DNA of 64,000 bases from Gordonia tangerina (GTDB taxonomy: Bacteria > Actinomycetota > Actinomycetes > Mycobacteriales > Mycobacteriaceae). Positions within the stretch are counted from its first letter, which is position 1. The number at the start of each line of letters is the position of its first letter. The notes under the pieces are model-generated. The model searched no databases, was not told where the DNA came from, and saw nothing but the letters and a program-made list of their open reading frames with translations. Below, one piece after another: positions 50,969 to 59,367 of the stretch. The position numbers were made by a program, and so were the translations under genes. Location: NCBI RefSeq assembly GCF_021556435.1, contig NZ_JAKGCU010000024.1:18188-82187 (forward strand), read 5' to 3'.

Positions 50969-51628
50969 TCAGGTGAGGGGCTTGACGAATTCGCGCTCCG
51001 CGAGCAACGTCCAGTACGGATCATCGGTCCATTCGCCGATCTCCTCACGCTGAGGACTCGTCGCCAACGCCGATCCGTCGAGCCCGCCTGCTGCGGCGAC
51101 TGCCGCCGGGAGCTGATCGTCGGTTTGTGGGCTGAATGAGACGGCCACGCGTACTTGCTCGCCGACGCGCTGGTGGCGGGCGGGCGGCTCACCCTCGTTG
51201 TAGGCCGACACGAACGCCGCGGCATCACGTTTGGCGTTGTCGACGAGGTCATAGGAATAGCGGCCGTCCGTCACTGTGGTGTCGGCGTAGTCGACGTCGA
51301 GGTAGCCGGGGTCGTCCGGGCGTTCGGGGTCGATGATGGTGCGCTGCAGGCCCACGGATAGACGTGTGCCGTCGGGGAGATTCACTCGCCCGCTCGCGTG
51401 CACAGTGTCACCATCGACCGCTGTCTGCAGCGACAGTTCGATCACCTGGGCTGCCGACGGGATGCTCGCCGCAGACCTCGTCTCGTCGGGCGAGGTCGAG
51501 ACAGCCGACGTAGCCGTCGCGCTGGTGGCCGCTGGTGAACTCGAGGTGGGCGGTGCAGGTGAGGTGCACCCACCCACCACAGCCGCCCCGGCCAGTATGA
51601 GCAGGTATACGAGTACAGGTCGCCTCAT
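50969..51628 (-). CDS. Lipoprotein of unknown function
   Basis: A 219-residue lipoprotein: signal core VLVYLLILAGAAVV, lipobox VVGGC at about 17-21, then a Ser/Thr linker of 40 residues. The mature domain has a beta-rich start (HASGRVNLPDGTRLSVGLQR) and a helical end. The VNLPDGTxLxVxL pattern resembles beta-sandwich lipoproteins of actinobacteria and firmicutes, but no exact family is recognised. Confidence 0.6.
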   Translation of the reverse strand: MRRPVLVYLLILAGAAVVGGCTSPAPPTSSSPAATSATATSAVSTSPDETRSAASIPSAAQVIELSLQTAVDGDTVHASGRVNLPDGTRLSVGLQRTIIDPERPDDPGYLDVDYADTTVTDGRYSYDLVDNAKRDAAAFVSAYNEGEPPARHQRVGEQVRVAVSFSPQTDDQLPAAVAAAGGLDGSALATSPQREEIGEWTDDPYWTLLAEREFVKPLT

Positions 51629-51775
51629 GCGTCCAAATCCCTTTCCTCTTTGTCGATGATCGGATGCCGCTCCCCGTATGCGTAATCGAGTGCACGCTCG
51701 AACTGAAGTTCGAACGAATCAGATCGAACACTTATCAGGAAAGAGATTTCAGAATCCCTTTGCCAAAGGGGTGCG

Positions 51776-52360
51776 CTACATGCTCTTTCGGTCCGCATGG
51801 AAGGCATCGACGACTGCGCGCAGCGTCGTGGCTGTGGCCTGCGCGGCGGCAGCAGTCTGTTCGGCGACTCGTGCCCGGTCTCGTTCGGCGGCGACCTCGG
51901 CGGCCGCCTCGGTACGGGTTGCGGCGTTCGCGGCGTCGGCGGCCTGAGCCCGGTCGAGCGCGGCCGTTAGTTCGGCGCGCAAGCGGGTGATGTCGGTTTC
52001 GAGTTGAGCGATCGTGGCCTCGGCCTGCTCGGCCCGGCGACGCTGCTGGTCGGCATCGGACAGTGCGCTGCTCTCGGCCGCCACCAGAGCGTCACGCTCA
52101 GCGGCCAGAGACTCCGCCGTCTCATCGCGTGCCGCGGCGATCGCGGCCGACCACAGCGGCGCAAGAACCGGGGTCAGGACCTCGACAGGAGGATCGGGAA
52201 CGTCCCGGGCCGGCCGGTTGGCAGCGAGCCACTGCCGGGCGGCGTCAGTGCCCACGCGCGCTTCCTCACGCAACGCTCGTACCGTCACCGGACGTCCTGC
52301 ACTGGTCAACCGCGCGAAAGCGTCCGCGATCGCTGCAGTTGTCGTGTCTTTTCGCGCCAT
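51776..52360 (-). CDS. KfrA-like plasmid protein (HTH plus coiled coil)
   Basis: A 194-residue protein; ATG 52360 follows GGGAG by 6 bp. The N-terminal 50 residues (IADAFARLTSAGRPVTVRAL, GTDAARQWLAANRP) fit the KfrA_N DNA-binding domain. The remainder is one long Ala/Glu/Arg coiled coil (AEQAEATIAQLETDITRLRA). KfrA proteins bind their own promoter and help plasmid maintenance, possibly by forming filaments. A palindrome just upstream (52395-52407) suits autorepression. Confidence 0.75.
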   Translation of the reverse strand: MARKDTTTAAIADAFARLTSAGRPVTVRALREEARVGTDAARQWLAANRPARDVPDPPVEVLTPVLAPLWSAAIAAARDETAESLAAERDALVAAESSALSDADQQRRRAEQAEATIAQLETDITRLRAELTAALDRAQAADAANAATRTEAAAEVAAERDRARVAEQTAAAAQATATTLRAVVDAFHADRKSM

Positions 52361-52394
52361 CGGGAGCTCCCTCATGGAGTACAGAAAGTACGTA

Positions 52395-52407
52395 ACCTGT
52401 TACAGGT
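52395..52407 (-). promoter_or_regulatory. Palindrome upstream of the KfrA-like gene
   Basis: ACCTGTTACAGGT is a 6-1-6 palindrome, flanked by GTACGTA and ACG, giving a longer imperfect dyad; another TACCTG half-site lies at about 52419. It is 35 bp before the KfrA-like start and abuts the IS remnant. Likely operator for autoregulation. Confidence 0.5.
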
Positions 52408-52412
52408 ACGTT

Positions 52413-52869
52413 TCAATTGTACCTGACGAGGGTGCAGGATTTCCCGGAATCCGGGGCCTTGGTCACCTTGGTCCGCAACCGCACGGTCGCGAACGTGGAC
52501 TCGATCGGGTTGGTGGTACGCAGGTGAATCCAGTGTTCGGCCGGGTACCGGTAGAACTCGAGCAACACGTCGGCGTCATCGACGATCTTGGCCACAGCCT
52601 TGGGATACTTGGCGCCATAGGCTTTCTCGAACTCGTTGATCGCTTGGCGAGCGTGTTGTTCGTCTTCGGCGTTGTAGATTTCCTGCATCGCCTTGATGGG
52701 CGTTGGGGTGCGCTGATTTCGGCAGTGCAGCAAGCACATTGGCCTGCTTGTGAAACCAGCATCGTTGCTCACGCGTGTCGGGGAACACCTCACGGACCGC
52801 GGCCAAGAACCCGAGCGCCCCGTCCCCGACGTGCCAGGGCCGGGACGGGACGCGCTGATCCGGGTACTG
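52413..52869 (-). pseudogene. IS256-family transposase remnant
   Basis: The minus strand encodes two out-of-frame pieces of an IS256/mutator-type transposase. The first (52576-52806 frame) reads VREVFPDTREQRCWFHKQAN; the second (52413-52793 frame) reads IYNAEDEQHARQAINEFEKA and HWIHLRTTNPIESTFATVRL, the family's conserved C-terminal part. A frameshift lies near 52700, and the N-terminal half is missing. It is a dead fragment directly abutting the AIPR gene, so it marks a past rearrangement or insertion of the defence island. Confidence 0.85.
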
Positions 52870-54621
52870 TTAAGCGCCTCCGACTATCCGGTCGAAGTAC
52901 GCGTCCTTGAGGTCCTTCCCCTTGAAGATGCGGTCCAGGGCAGTCTTGCCGTCGTCGAGCTTCTGCACCTCCTCGTTGAGTAACTTATGCAGACCGGCGA
53001 GCAGGGATGGCGTCGGTTTGTCCTTGAGCATCACGCTCGGCGTCTTCACGAAGTCGTCCAGCTTCTTGACGCCAGACGCCTCCAGGACGTAGCCCGAGGC
53101 CAGATAGAAGCGCGCGTTTGTCGAGTCGTCGGCAATCGCCTTCGCCGCCGCCGACCTGAGATAGTCGTCGACCGCGTCGAGGACCACCAGCGCTTTCAGG
53201 TACAGCTCCTCCGATTCGGCGGGATCGAACACTCGCTTCCAACCGGTGTCTGTGCCGAGCAGCGTTGCCGGGCGCGCCCTGGCGGTGTCGGGCTGGAGGA
53301 GGCGAATCGCCATGACGGCCTGCCCCAGTTCCGTCATGTTCCGGATCCTGCTCGCCGGCACTTTGACGCCTCGATACTGGTATCGGCGCCGTTCGTAGTA
53401 CCAACCGTGTGGGCGGAGGAACTCTTCTATCCGGAGTTGCTTCTCTTCATTGGCGTGTAGTTGGAGACTGGCGATCGCCGTCTGGTTATTCGTGCCTCCG
53501 ATGATGGCCTCGCGCACTTCGGGATCGGACTCGGTGATGACGCGCACCAGGATTGATTGCCTCAACCGCTTCTTCGTGATGGCCTCCGCGATGGCCTGCT
53601 CGTGAATCACGTGCGAGGTCTGCAGGCCATTGACGATCAGTGGATTCGTGAGCACCCATTCCAGCTCAAGCGGATTGTTCGCCTTGTCAGCGATCACTGT
53701 GATGCCGTTGTTAAGCCACCAGAACAACGACTCCGAGTCATTGGCGAGAGTCCTGCCAATCGCGTCGTTCACGCGCACATTCGAGCCGGCGTAGTCGCGC
53801 ACGTTGGCCGCGAACATCTCCTCGCGTATCGTCGTTGACTTCTCGTACCGGATGAAGCTCAAGTAGTCCTTGACCGAGACGAGCCCGACGAGTGCTTTTC
53901 CCTCGCGCACGGGTGGCTTTGTTACGACGAGCTTCGCGAGATAGTCGCTGCTGTCTCGCAGCCGGGTCACGAGTTCGGCGTCGCCCAGGTACGCGACCGT
54001 CGTCGTGCTTCCGGTCGGCAGGTTCGCTCTCAGCCACGTCCCCAGCTGGTTTGCCTTCGTCGTCATGTAGGAGTCGACATTCGCCTGCTTGGCAAGGCTC
54101 GCGTAGTAGGCGTGGAAGTGGACGACTGGCACCAGCATCGTGAGCTTGGCGCGCAGCTTCCGCCACGTCATCGCCCTCTCGATGACGTCGTCGTTAAGCG
54201 GAAAGGCCCGGAGGTCCGCGGCCGTCTGCTTATCATCGAAGATCGCCTTCAACGTGCTCTCGATCTTCGGGAACACGTTCGTGTCCCAGCTCTTCTCCTT
54301 CTTCGTTTGAACAATTACGACATCCAACGCGACGCCGGTCTGCAAGCCGCTCAAGGCGTTCTTGCGTCTCGACAGCCGCAGCGAGTCCGAGTGCACGGAC
54401 TCGCTGCGATTCAGGAACAAGAAAATCCCGTCTATTCCGCCGTCATTGTTCCCAGACACGAGGCCTCGCTCAATGTCGGCCGGATCAGCGCCGTACTTCC
54501 TGAGCAACAGGCTCGACGCGAAGCGCTCGAAGGCGTCGTCGTCGGACAGCTTCGGATAGTTGTCCGTTTTGAACTCGGCGAAGTTGCCCATCGCGATGAC
54601 TTGGTCTGGGGAATCGGCCAC
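52870..54621 (-). CDS. AIPR-family protein (abortive infection phage resistance)
   Basis: A 583-residue cytoplasmic protein. The segment YAGSNVRVNDAIGRTLANDS, then FWWLNNGITVIADKANNPLE and NPLIVNGLQTSHVIHEQA, and NNQTAIASLQLHANEEKQLR, match the AIPR family as I know it; family members occur in phage-defence and restriction islands, but their chemistry is unclear. It starts with GTG 54621; an internal ATG (MGNFAEFKTDN, 10 residues later) is a possible alternative. Base composition is lower in GC than the flanking transfer genes, supporting recent acquisition. It is on the same strand as the Vsr gene. Confidence 0.82.
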   Translation of the reverse strand: MADSPDQVIAMGNFAEFKTDNYPKLSDDDAFERFASSLLLRKYGADPADIERGLVSGNNDGGIDGIFLFLNRSESVHSDSLRLSRRKNALSGLQTGVALDVVIVQTKKEKSWDTNVFPKIESTLKAIFDDKQTAADLRAFPLNDDVIERAMTWRKLRAKLTMLVPVVHFHAYYASLAKQANVDSYMTTKANQLGTWLRANLPTGSTTTVAYLGDAELVTRLRDSSDYLAKLVVTKPPVREGKALVGLVSVKDYLSFIRYEKSTTIREEMFAANVRDYAGSNVRVNDAIGRTLANDSESLFWWLNNGITVIADKANNPLELEWVLTNPLIVNGLQTSHVIHEQAIAEAITKKRLRQSILVRVITESDPEVREAIIGGTNNQTAIASLQLHANEEKQLRIEEFLRPHGWYYERRRYQYRGVKVPASRIRNMTELGQAVMAIRLLQPDTARARPATLLGTDTGWKRVFDPAESEELYLKALVVLDAVDDYLRSAAAKAIADDSTNARFYLASGYVLEASGVKKLDDFVKTPSVMLKDKPTPSLLAGLHKLLNEEVQKLDDGKTALDRIFKGKDLKDAYFDRIVGGA

Positions 54622-54796
54622 CGCATGAACCTATATCCGCGGCGCGACCTCGTTCGCGAGGACACTCGACTTGCTCATCGCTCGAGGGCCCCTGGATCGA
54701 TCGCAGCCGAACGTTCACACTATCCATCGAACGCCCTTCGTCCTTCTGGGGTGGCATTGAGCCCGATTGAGAGAAGCGGAAGGAGTGGCGTGATCA

Positions 54797-55225
54797 TTAA
54801 GCGCGGGAAAGAATTTCGCGGACGATATCGTCTGCTGTCTCACGCGCCGGCTGGTGCTCCCAGAACCGCAACACCGTCCAGCCGTTCTCGCGAAGCATCT
54901 CGGTCACGCGCTCGTCGCGCTCACTATTCCTCTTGATTTTGGAGGACCAGTAGTCGCTGTTCGCGGTGGGCGGCCGGTGATGGTCGGGACAGCCATGCCA
55001 AAAGCACCCGTCGATGAACACGGCCACCCTCGCGCGTGTGAACACGATGTCCGCGCGGTTCCTCAAGTGCGCGCGGTCAGGCGCGTAGTCGACGCGGTAC
55101 CGCAGACCCCGCGAGTGGAGCAGCCGTCGGACCTCGACCTCGGGTGCCGTGTCGCGGCGGCGGTTCGATCTCATCGACTTGCGAACCGCTGGTGACGACG
55201 CCCAGCTCGCCGCTTGTCCGGTCAT
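54797..55225 (-). CDS. vsr: Very-short-patch-repair (Vsr-type) DNA mismatch endonuclease
   Basis: A 134-residue protein from ATG 55225, overlapping the upstream gene's stop by 4 bp. It has the Vsr pattern: SMRSNRRRDTAPEVEVRRLL, the catalytic Asp in RNRADIVFTRARVAVFIDG, CFWHGCPDHH with zinc/metal ligands, and RNSERDERVTEMLRENGWTV then LRFWEHQ. Vsr nicks at T:G mismatches arising from deamination of 5-methylcytosine. The adjacent C5-cytosine methyltransferase explains its presence. Confidence 0.9.
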   Translation of the reverse strand: MTGQAASWASSPAVRKSMRSNRRRDTAPEVEVRRLLHSRGLRYRVDYAPDRAHLRNRADIVFTRARVAVFIDGCFWHGCPDHHRPPTANSDYWSSKIKRNSERDERVTEMLRENGWTVLRFWEHQPARETADDIVREILSRA

Positions 55226-55578
55226 CCCGCGGCGCGACGACGTCGCTTGTACTCGCGCGACCTCCTGTTGTGAGCCTCTCTGCACACCTCACAGCGGCAT
55301 CCCGTGTCATAGGCGACCGACGATCCGTGATCCCCCAGGAGCCGGCCGGCGGCCCGGTTTCTGACGATGTACTCGTGGTGGTGTTTCGCATTAGCGGCGC
55401 GGCACAGGTCACACCGGCATCCGTGGTTGCCGTAGCCGTTCGTCGTCCCATGGCGAGGGTCTGCTGGGTCGGTGAGTGGGCTTCGTCGTCCATGCCGAGG
55501 GTTGGGAGGGTCGGTGGGCACCACACCGACGATATTATCCACAGGCAGGCGTGTGACGACCGCAACGCGTCGGGGCAA
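55222..55578 (-). CDS. Small protein with repeated CRCxxCR motifs
   Basis: A 118-residue basic protein with two copies of a Cys motif: HGTTNGYGNHGCRCDLCRAA and VAYDTGCRCEVCREAHNRRS. Each may bind one zinc or the two may share a site. I know this H-G-T-x-x-G-Y-x-N-x-G-C-R-C pattern from actinobacteria and their phages, where it is unnamed. A TTG start at 55578 is assumed; a later GTG at 55524 is possible. It is coupled to the Vsr gene by a 4-bp overlap, so it is probably a DNA-binding accessory of the same system. Confidence 0.6.
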   Translation of the reverse strand: MPRRVAVVTRLPVDNIVGVVPTDPPNPRHGRRSPLTDPADPRHGTTNGYGNHGCRCDLCRAANAKHHHEYIVRNRAAGRLLGDHGSSVAYDTGCRCEVCREAHNRRSREYKRRRRAAG

Positions 55579-55619
55579 TGTGGTAGAGGCCTCATCGGTG
55601 AGCGTCTAGTGTGAATCAC

Positions 55620-56765
55620 ATGTCTGTAACTCGGCTGCGGTCGCGTCCCCGTGTCCTCGAGTTTTTCGCCGGCGTGGGGCTCGCCCGAATGGGCCTTGAC
55701 CTCGCAGGATTCGACACCGCCTGGGCGAACGACATCTCTCCTGACAAGGCCGAGATGTATCGCTCGCAATTCGACGACGACGTGATGGTTGTGGGTGACG
55801 TGCGCAGCGTCGATCCTGCTGAGCTGCCCGCCGGCGCCGCTCTCGCGTGGGCGTCATCCCCATGCACCGACCTCTCGCTGGCAGGTAACCGCACCGGCTT
55901 GACAGGTGCCGAGTCATCGGCGTTCTACGCGTTCACCGGTGTTCTCCGGTCAATGGGAGACGAGGGGCGTCCGAAGGTGGTGGTGCTGGAGAACGTGGTC
56001 GGGCTCGCAACGTCGCACGGCGGTGACGACCTCTGCGCCGCGATCCGCGAGTTCAACGATCTCGGCTACTCGGTGGACCTCCTCACCATCGACGCCCGTA
56101 GGTTCGTGCCCCAGTCACGGCCCCGTCTGTTCCTCGTCGGCTCGCGCGAGCCGGTCGACACCGACGAGATGGAGCACCCCCTCCGGCCAGGCTGGACCGA
56201 GACGTTTTTCGGAGATCCAACCCTCACGACCCACCGCGCCACGTTGCCCGATCCGCCAGCGCACGTGCCCGCTGGGCTGGGCCGGACGCTGGAGCGCCTC
56301 AAGAACGACGACCCGCGCTGGTGGGACGAGGACCGGGTTGCGGCGTTCATCGACTCGATGTCCGAAGTCCAGAAGACCCGCCTCAACCAGCTGCGCAGGC
56401 AGGACCGACACTATGAATGGCGCACCGCCTACCGCCGCACCCGTCACGGCGTTGCTGTGTGGGAGATGCGCCCCGACGACGTGTCCGGCTGTCTCCGGAC
56501 CGCCCGCGGCGGGTCGTCCAAACAGGCTGTGGTCCGCATGGGCTACGGCAAGGTCAGCGTCCGGTGGATGACCGGCGTCGAATACGCCGCGCTCATGGGA
56601 GCCAGCACCTACAACATCGACGGTTTCCGCGACAGCCAGGTGCAGTTCGCCTTCGGCGACGCGGTGGCCGTTCCCGCAGTCGAGTGGCTCGCGAAGAACT
56701 ATCTTGTTCCGCTGGTCAGGGGCGAACTCGCACCGCGGACCACCTCAGAAGCAGCAGTTGTCTAG
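55620..56765 (+). CDS. DNA C5-cytosine methyltransferase
   Basis: A 381-residue methyltransferase (ATG 55620; GTG 55611 possible). Motif I EFFAGVGLARMG at about 14-25 binds S-adenosylmethionine; motif IV has the catalytic Cys in ASSPCTDLSLAG (Cys82); motif VI is ENV at 124-126; motif VIII is QSRPRLF at 165-171. Motif IX/X sequence follows near the end (SVRWMTGVEYAALMG, FGDAVAVPAVEWLAKN). It is divergent from the Vsr operon and overlaps the nuclease gene downstream, so it is the modification half of a restriction system. The recognition site cannot be read from sequence. Confidence 0.9.
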   Translation: MSVTRLRSRPRVLEFFAGVGLARMGLDLAGFDTAWANDISPDKAEMYRSQFDDDVMVVGDVRSVDPAELPAGAALAWASSPCTDLSLAGNRTGLTGAESSAFYAFTGVLRSMGDEGRPKVVVLENVVGLATSHGGDDLCAAIREFNDLGYSVDLLTIDARRFVPQSRPRLFLVGSREPVDTDEMEHPLRPGWTETFFGDPTLTTHRATLPDPPAHVPAGLGRTLERLKNDDPRWWDEDRVAAFIDSMSEVQKTRLNQLRRQDRHYEWRTAYRRTRHGVAVWEMRPDDVSGCLRTARGGSSKQAVVRMGYGKVSVRWMTGVEYAALMGASTYNIDGFRDSQVQFAFGDAVAVPAVEWLAKNYLVPLVRGELAPRTTSEAAVV

Positions 56766-57540
56766 CCGAGGCAAGGCGTCGCCCCAGGCACACAAGAAGC
56801 CGCCGAAAAGCTCACTGCCCGCCACGTCCGTCCGCGAATTCCGCGTCCTGCTCAAAGAGGCGCTGACCAATGCGACTACCGACGACGGACGTGTCATCGG
56901 CAGCAGCAAATGGGGCGTCTACGCCTTCTACGACTACGACGGCGAGCCGATCTATGTGGGCCAGACCAAGGAGGGCCTGGCTACCCGCGTGCGGCGGCAC
57001 CTGACGAACCAGCGCACTGACGCCGTAGCTATGCGAATCCTCGACACGTTCGAGGTGGCGGAGGTCGAGCTGTGGCCGCTCTGGGACCTGACCGCGATGT
57101 CCAAGAGAGACGCCCAGACAGCCCTCGACGCGGCCGAGTACGCCGCGTACCTCAAGGCCATCGACGAGTCCCGGTTCAAGGCGATCCTCAACGAGAAGAT
57201 CCCGCCAGCCTCGCCCGCGGTCGAGCTACCGCAGTCCTACAAATTCCCCCTGATCGGCGACGGCACCCGCGCCGAGCGCGGTCACCCCGACATCCGAATC
57301 GCTCGGCGCGCCGAGACCATCGCCCGCCTGGCAGCCGTGGCGCACGAGCGCGGCGAGGTCTCGATCGGGCTGCGCCGCGTCCTGGTGATCCAGGCCGTTC
57401 GGCTGGCGTACCTCGCGGCAGTTCGGCTCGCGTTCGCCGAGGGACGTCCCGCGCCAGCGCCCGACGCGATCTCGGTCGACGGGCTGATCGGGTCGGTGTT
57501 GTACGAGTCTGACGACGAACCCGACCCCGACGCGGACTAA
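56758..57540 (+). CDS. GIY-YIG nuclease, probable restriction endonuclease
   Basis: About 260 residues if it starts at TTG 56758, which overlaps the methyltransferase stop; a TTG at 56704 would add 18. The GIY-YIG core reads WGVYAFYDYDGEPIYVGQTK, then ATRVRRHLTNQRTD with the catalytic Arg and later Glu region EYAAYLKAIDE. The second half is Pro/Ala-rich and helical. Restriction enzymes such as Eco29kI use this fold and sit beside a C5 methyltransferase, so this is the likely cleavage partner. Overlap with the methyltransferase gene supports a matched pair. Confidence 0.75.
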   Translation: MSSRGKASPQAHKKPPKSSLPATSVREFRVLLKEALTNATTDDGRVIGSSKWGVYAFYDYDGEPIYVGQTKEGLATRVRRHLTNQRTDAVAMRILDTFEVAEVELWPLWDLTAMSKRDAQTALDAAEYAAYLKAIDESRFKAILNEKIPPASPAVELPQSYKFPLIGDGTRAERGHPDIRIARRAETIARLAAVAHERGEVSIGLRRVLVIQAVRLAYLAAVRLAFAEGRPAPAPDAISVDGLIGSVLYESDDEPDPDAD

Positions 57541-57574
57541 CAGTCCTGTCGTAGAGGACCCGTACTCTCTAGGC

Positions 57575-57844
57575 ATGGTAAGCACATTCACCATCGACGG
57601 GTTCGAGGCGGAGCACGTCTGGACCGCCGTCAGCTACGGACGGCCCTGGAATGGCTGGGCGACGCCGGTCGTCACCCGCGAGGTGCTGGAATCGGTGATC
57701 GCCGCCGCCGAGGGCGAGACCCTGGCCTTCGTCGAGAACGTCGCCGTCATCACCGGCGACAAACTCAAGCCAGACATCAACGGGCACTACGATCTTGGTC
57801 AGATCGGCTGGTGCTTCGTCCAAACAGATCACTGGGCCCAGTGA
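57575..57844 (+). CDS. Hypothetical small protein
   Basis: An 89-residue protein, VSTFTIDGFEAEHVWTAVSY near the start and QIGWCFVQTDHWAQ at the end, rich in aromatic residues. A -10-like TACTCT (about 57561-57566) is placed so that transcription could begin at or near the ATG (leaderless). No family recognised. It may belong to the end of the restriction island. Confidence 0.5.
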   Translation: MVSTFTIDGFEAEHVWTAVSYGRPWNGWATPVVTREVLESVIAAAEGETLAFVENVAVITGDKLKPDINGHYDLGQIGWCFVQTDHWAQ

Positions 57845-57923
57845 TCTCGAGACCGTGCACCACTCGTTGCAGCGAGGTGAGTTGATCGTGCAGTTCGTTG
57901 AGTGGTGCGTCGAGAGCGCTCAT
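57777..57923 (-). CDS. Hypothetical 48-residue protein
   Basis: It starts at ATG 57923 with AGGGAG 5 bp upstream and overlaps the preceding frame by 4 bp. Sequence MSALDAPLNELHDQLTSLQR suggests one amphipathic helix; the tail is polar and basic. Its 3' end runs antiparallel into the plus-strand gene at 57575-57844. No function can be proposed. Confidence 0.4.
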   Translation of the reverse strand: MSALDAPLNELHDQLTSLQRVVHGLEITGPSDLFGRSTSRSDQDRSAR

Positions 57924-58356
57924 CGGAGCTCCCTTCTCTGGGGGTCGAGCGCTTCGGCGATGGAGTCCAGTGTGCGTGGGCTGCCAGCTTGCCACGCGGT
58001 CTTGAGGCGTGCTGCTTCCGATGGTGTCAGCGCGCGCCCCAACAGGCCACTAAGGATGCGGGACACCGCCACGATCCCGTCCAGTGACACCTCGTCCCAC
58101 GACGGGGGAGTGGCGAGGTATCCGCAGTCGGCCAGCGCGGCATCCCGACCCACGACAACCTGGTCGCAGTTGCGCAGGTGACCGGCACGTCGTACCGGGT
58201 CGTGTTGGATGGTAGTGCGCGAATCTCTTTGCGCCACAGGTGCAGATTCATCCGGCTCATACCGACCTTGGTTGCGATCGCCACGTCCGACAGTCCAGAG
58301 CGCTGCTTGTAGTCATCGATGATGTCAGCGAGGGAGTGTCCCATCTTGGGTGTCAC
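57920..58356 (-). pseudogene. Frameshifted helix-turn-helix regulator
   Basis: The first part (GTG 58356) reads HSLADIIDDYKQRSGLSDVA and IATKVGMSRMNLHLWRKEIR, a clear HTH. The expected continuation, DQVVVGRDAALADCGYLATP, appears in another frame downstream of about 58180, ending at 57920. A one-base indel or a programmed shift must join them. Intact relatives in actinobacterial plasmids and phages read through in one frame, as far as I remember. The gene may be dead, or the two pieces may be made separately. Confidence 0.6.
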
Positions 58357-58620
58357 AGTCCCACCTTCGCTGTCACTGTGTCGGATGACAACGCAGTTGG
58401 GAGTAGTGACAGCTACTTGGGAGCGGTCGACCTGCCCGCATCTACATGCGGGCGAGCTAATTGGTGTCAGCGATTGTGAAACTCCCAGGCGGATCGGCGC
58501 AGTGACTGAGCCTAAATGACAACTGATTTGGGAGTATGGAGTTGATTCGTGCAGGTCACGGCGGGACAGGTCTCATGTCCGTGTCACTGAGTCTCAACTA
58601 GGGAGTCAGAGTCCCAAGTA
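58345..58620. repeat. Dispersed TTGGGAGT-type motif array
   Basis: Seven copies of (T)TGGGAGT or close variants, in both orientations, lie near 58347, 58397, 58417, 58483 (reversed), 58528, 58600 and 58611 (reversed). A GTGTCGGATGACA near 58378 is mirrored by TGTCATCCGACAC near 58624. The array fills the 475-bp gap upstream of the broken HTH gene; it looks like operator sites or iterons. Nothing else was seen in the gap to 58831. Confidence 0.5.
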
Positions 58621-58831
58621 CCGTGTCATCCGACACCGACAAAGGCTGTCAAGCAACACTTCCCGGAAGCGTGTAAACCACTACTTTACATAATAATAAC
58701 TATCGGCTCGGGATCTGTTGCACTGCAATCTATTTCGTCACCAGTGACGGAATAGAACCGAAATCACGAAATGTGTCGGACTGGCCGTGCATAGTGCAGG
58801 TGAAAAGCCATTGACCAACGAGGGGGTCGCC

Positions 58832-59059
58832 ATGTCCATCCAGAGTGAGATCAACAGTGTCGTCAGGGTGCTCGAAGAGATCCAGCATCGTAGGGCGCGA
58901 ATCACCGATAGCTTGGATGAGTGTCGGTTTCGCGCGCAGCGCGTCGGTGGCGCGCTGCCCGCCGACGTCGTCGTCGACTCGGTCAACAGCATCGCAGGCG
59001 GCGCCCGCCGCATCCAGGAGCTGGCAACGAATGGTCTGATCACGATCGCTGATGCGTAG
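58832..59059 (+). CDS. Hypothetical helical protein
   Basis: A 75-residue protein; ATG 58832 follows GAGGGGG by 6 bp. It is a pair of helices, SIQSEINSVVRVLEEIQHRR and VVVDSVNSIAGGARRIQELA, with no signal or Cys except one. Helical small proteins like this are common in plasmid and phage maintenance regions. No family recognised. Confidence 0.5.
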   Translation: MSIQSEINSVVRVLEEIQHRRARITDSLDECRFRAQRVGGALPADVVVDSVNSIAGGARRIQELATNGLITIADA

Positions 59060-59148
59060 GTGGACGTCGCGTGCCTGCCTGGCAGGTCAGCCGTATGTCG
59101 GACCGGTCTGAGACGATCAACCAACGATCCCTGAGGAAATGGACCCGT

Positions 59149-59367
59149 ATGAACGAGAAAGAACGGCGCGCTACCGAGAAGAAGATCGCCGCGCTCACGC
59201 GCGCCCTGGAGGAGTACGAACGTTTACCCGCTGAGGAGCGTGAAGCTAAACCCTGGTACAGGGACTGGCCTTTCGTGGTCCTGACCTCTCTCGCGATCAT
59301 CTTTCTGGGCGTGCAGGTCGTCTTATTGGCGATCTGGGCGATCGACCAGCTCCCCATCGGTGGCTGA
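59149..59367 (+). CDS. Small single-pass membrane protein with coiled-coil head
   Basis: A 72-residue protein from ATG 59149 (GAGGA about 11 bp upstream; longer starts at 59095 and 59071 are possible). The first 35 residues are a charged coiled coil (NEKERRATEKKIAALTRALE), then WYRDW and one membrane helix (about 46-66). No family recognised. Confidence 0.5.
   Translation: MNEKERRATEKKIAALTRALEEYERLPAEEREAKPWYRDWPFVVLTSLAIIFLGVQVVLLAIWAIDQLPIGG

Noticed and set aside
50521..51252. 243-residue minus-strand frame
   Set aside because: It overlaps the lipoprotein gene in another frame, spans a 20-bp hairpin and is Arg/Ser-rich without motifs.
54112..54936. Long plus-strand open frame opposite the AIPR gene
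   Set aside because: It is antisense to a gene with clear family motifs, has no ribosome site and shows shadow-type composition.
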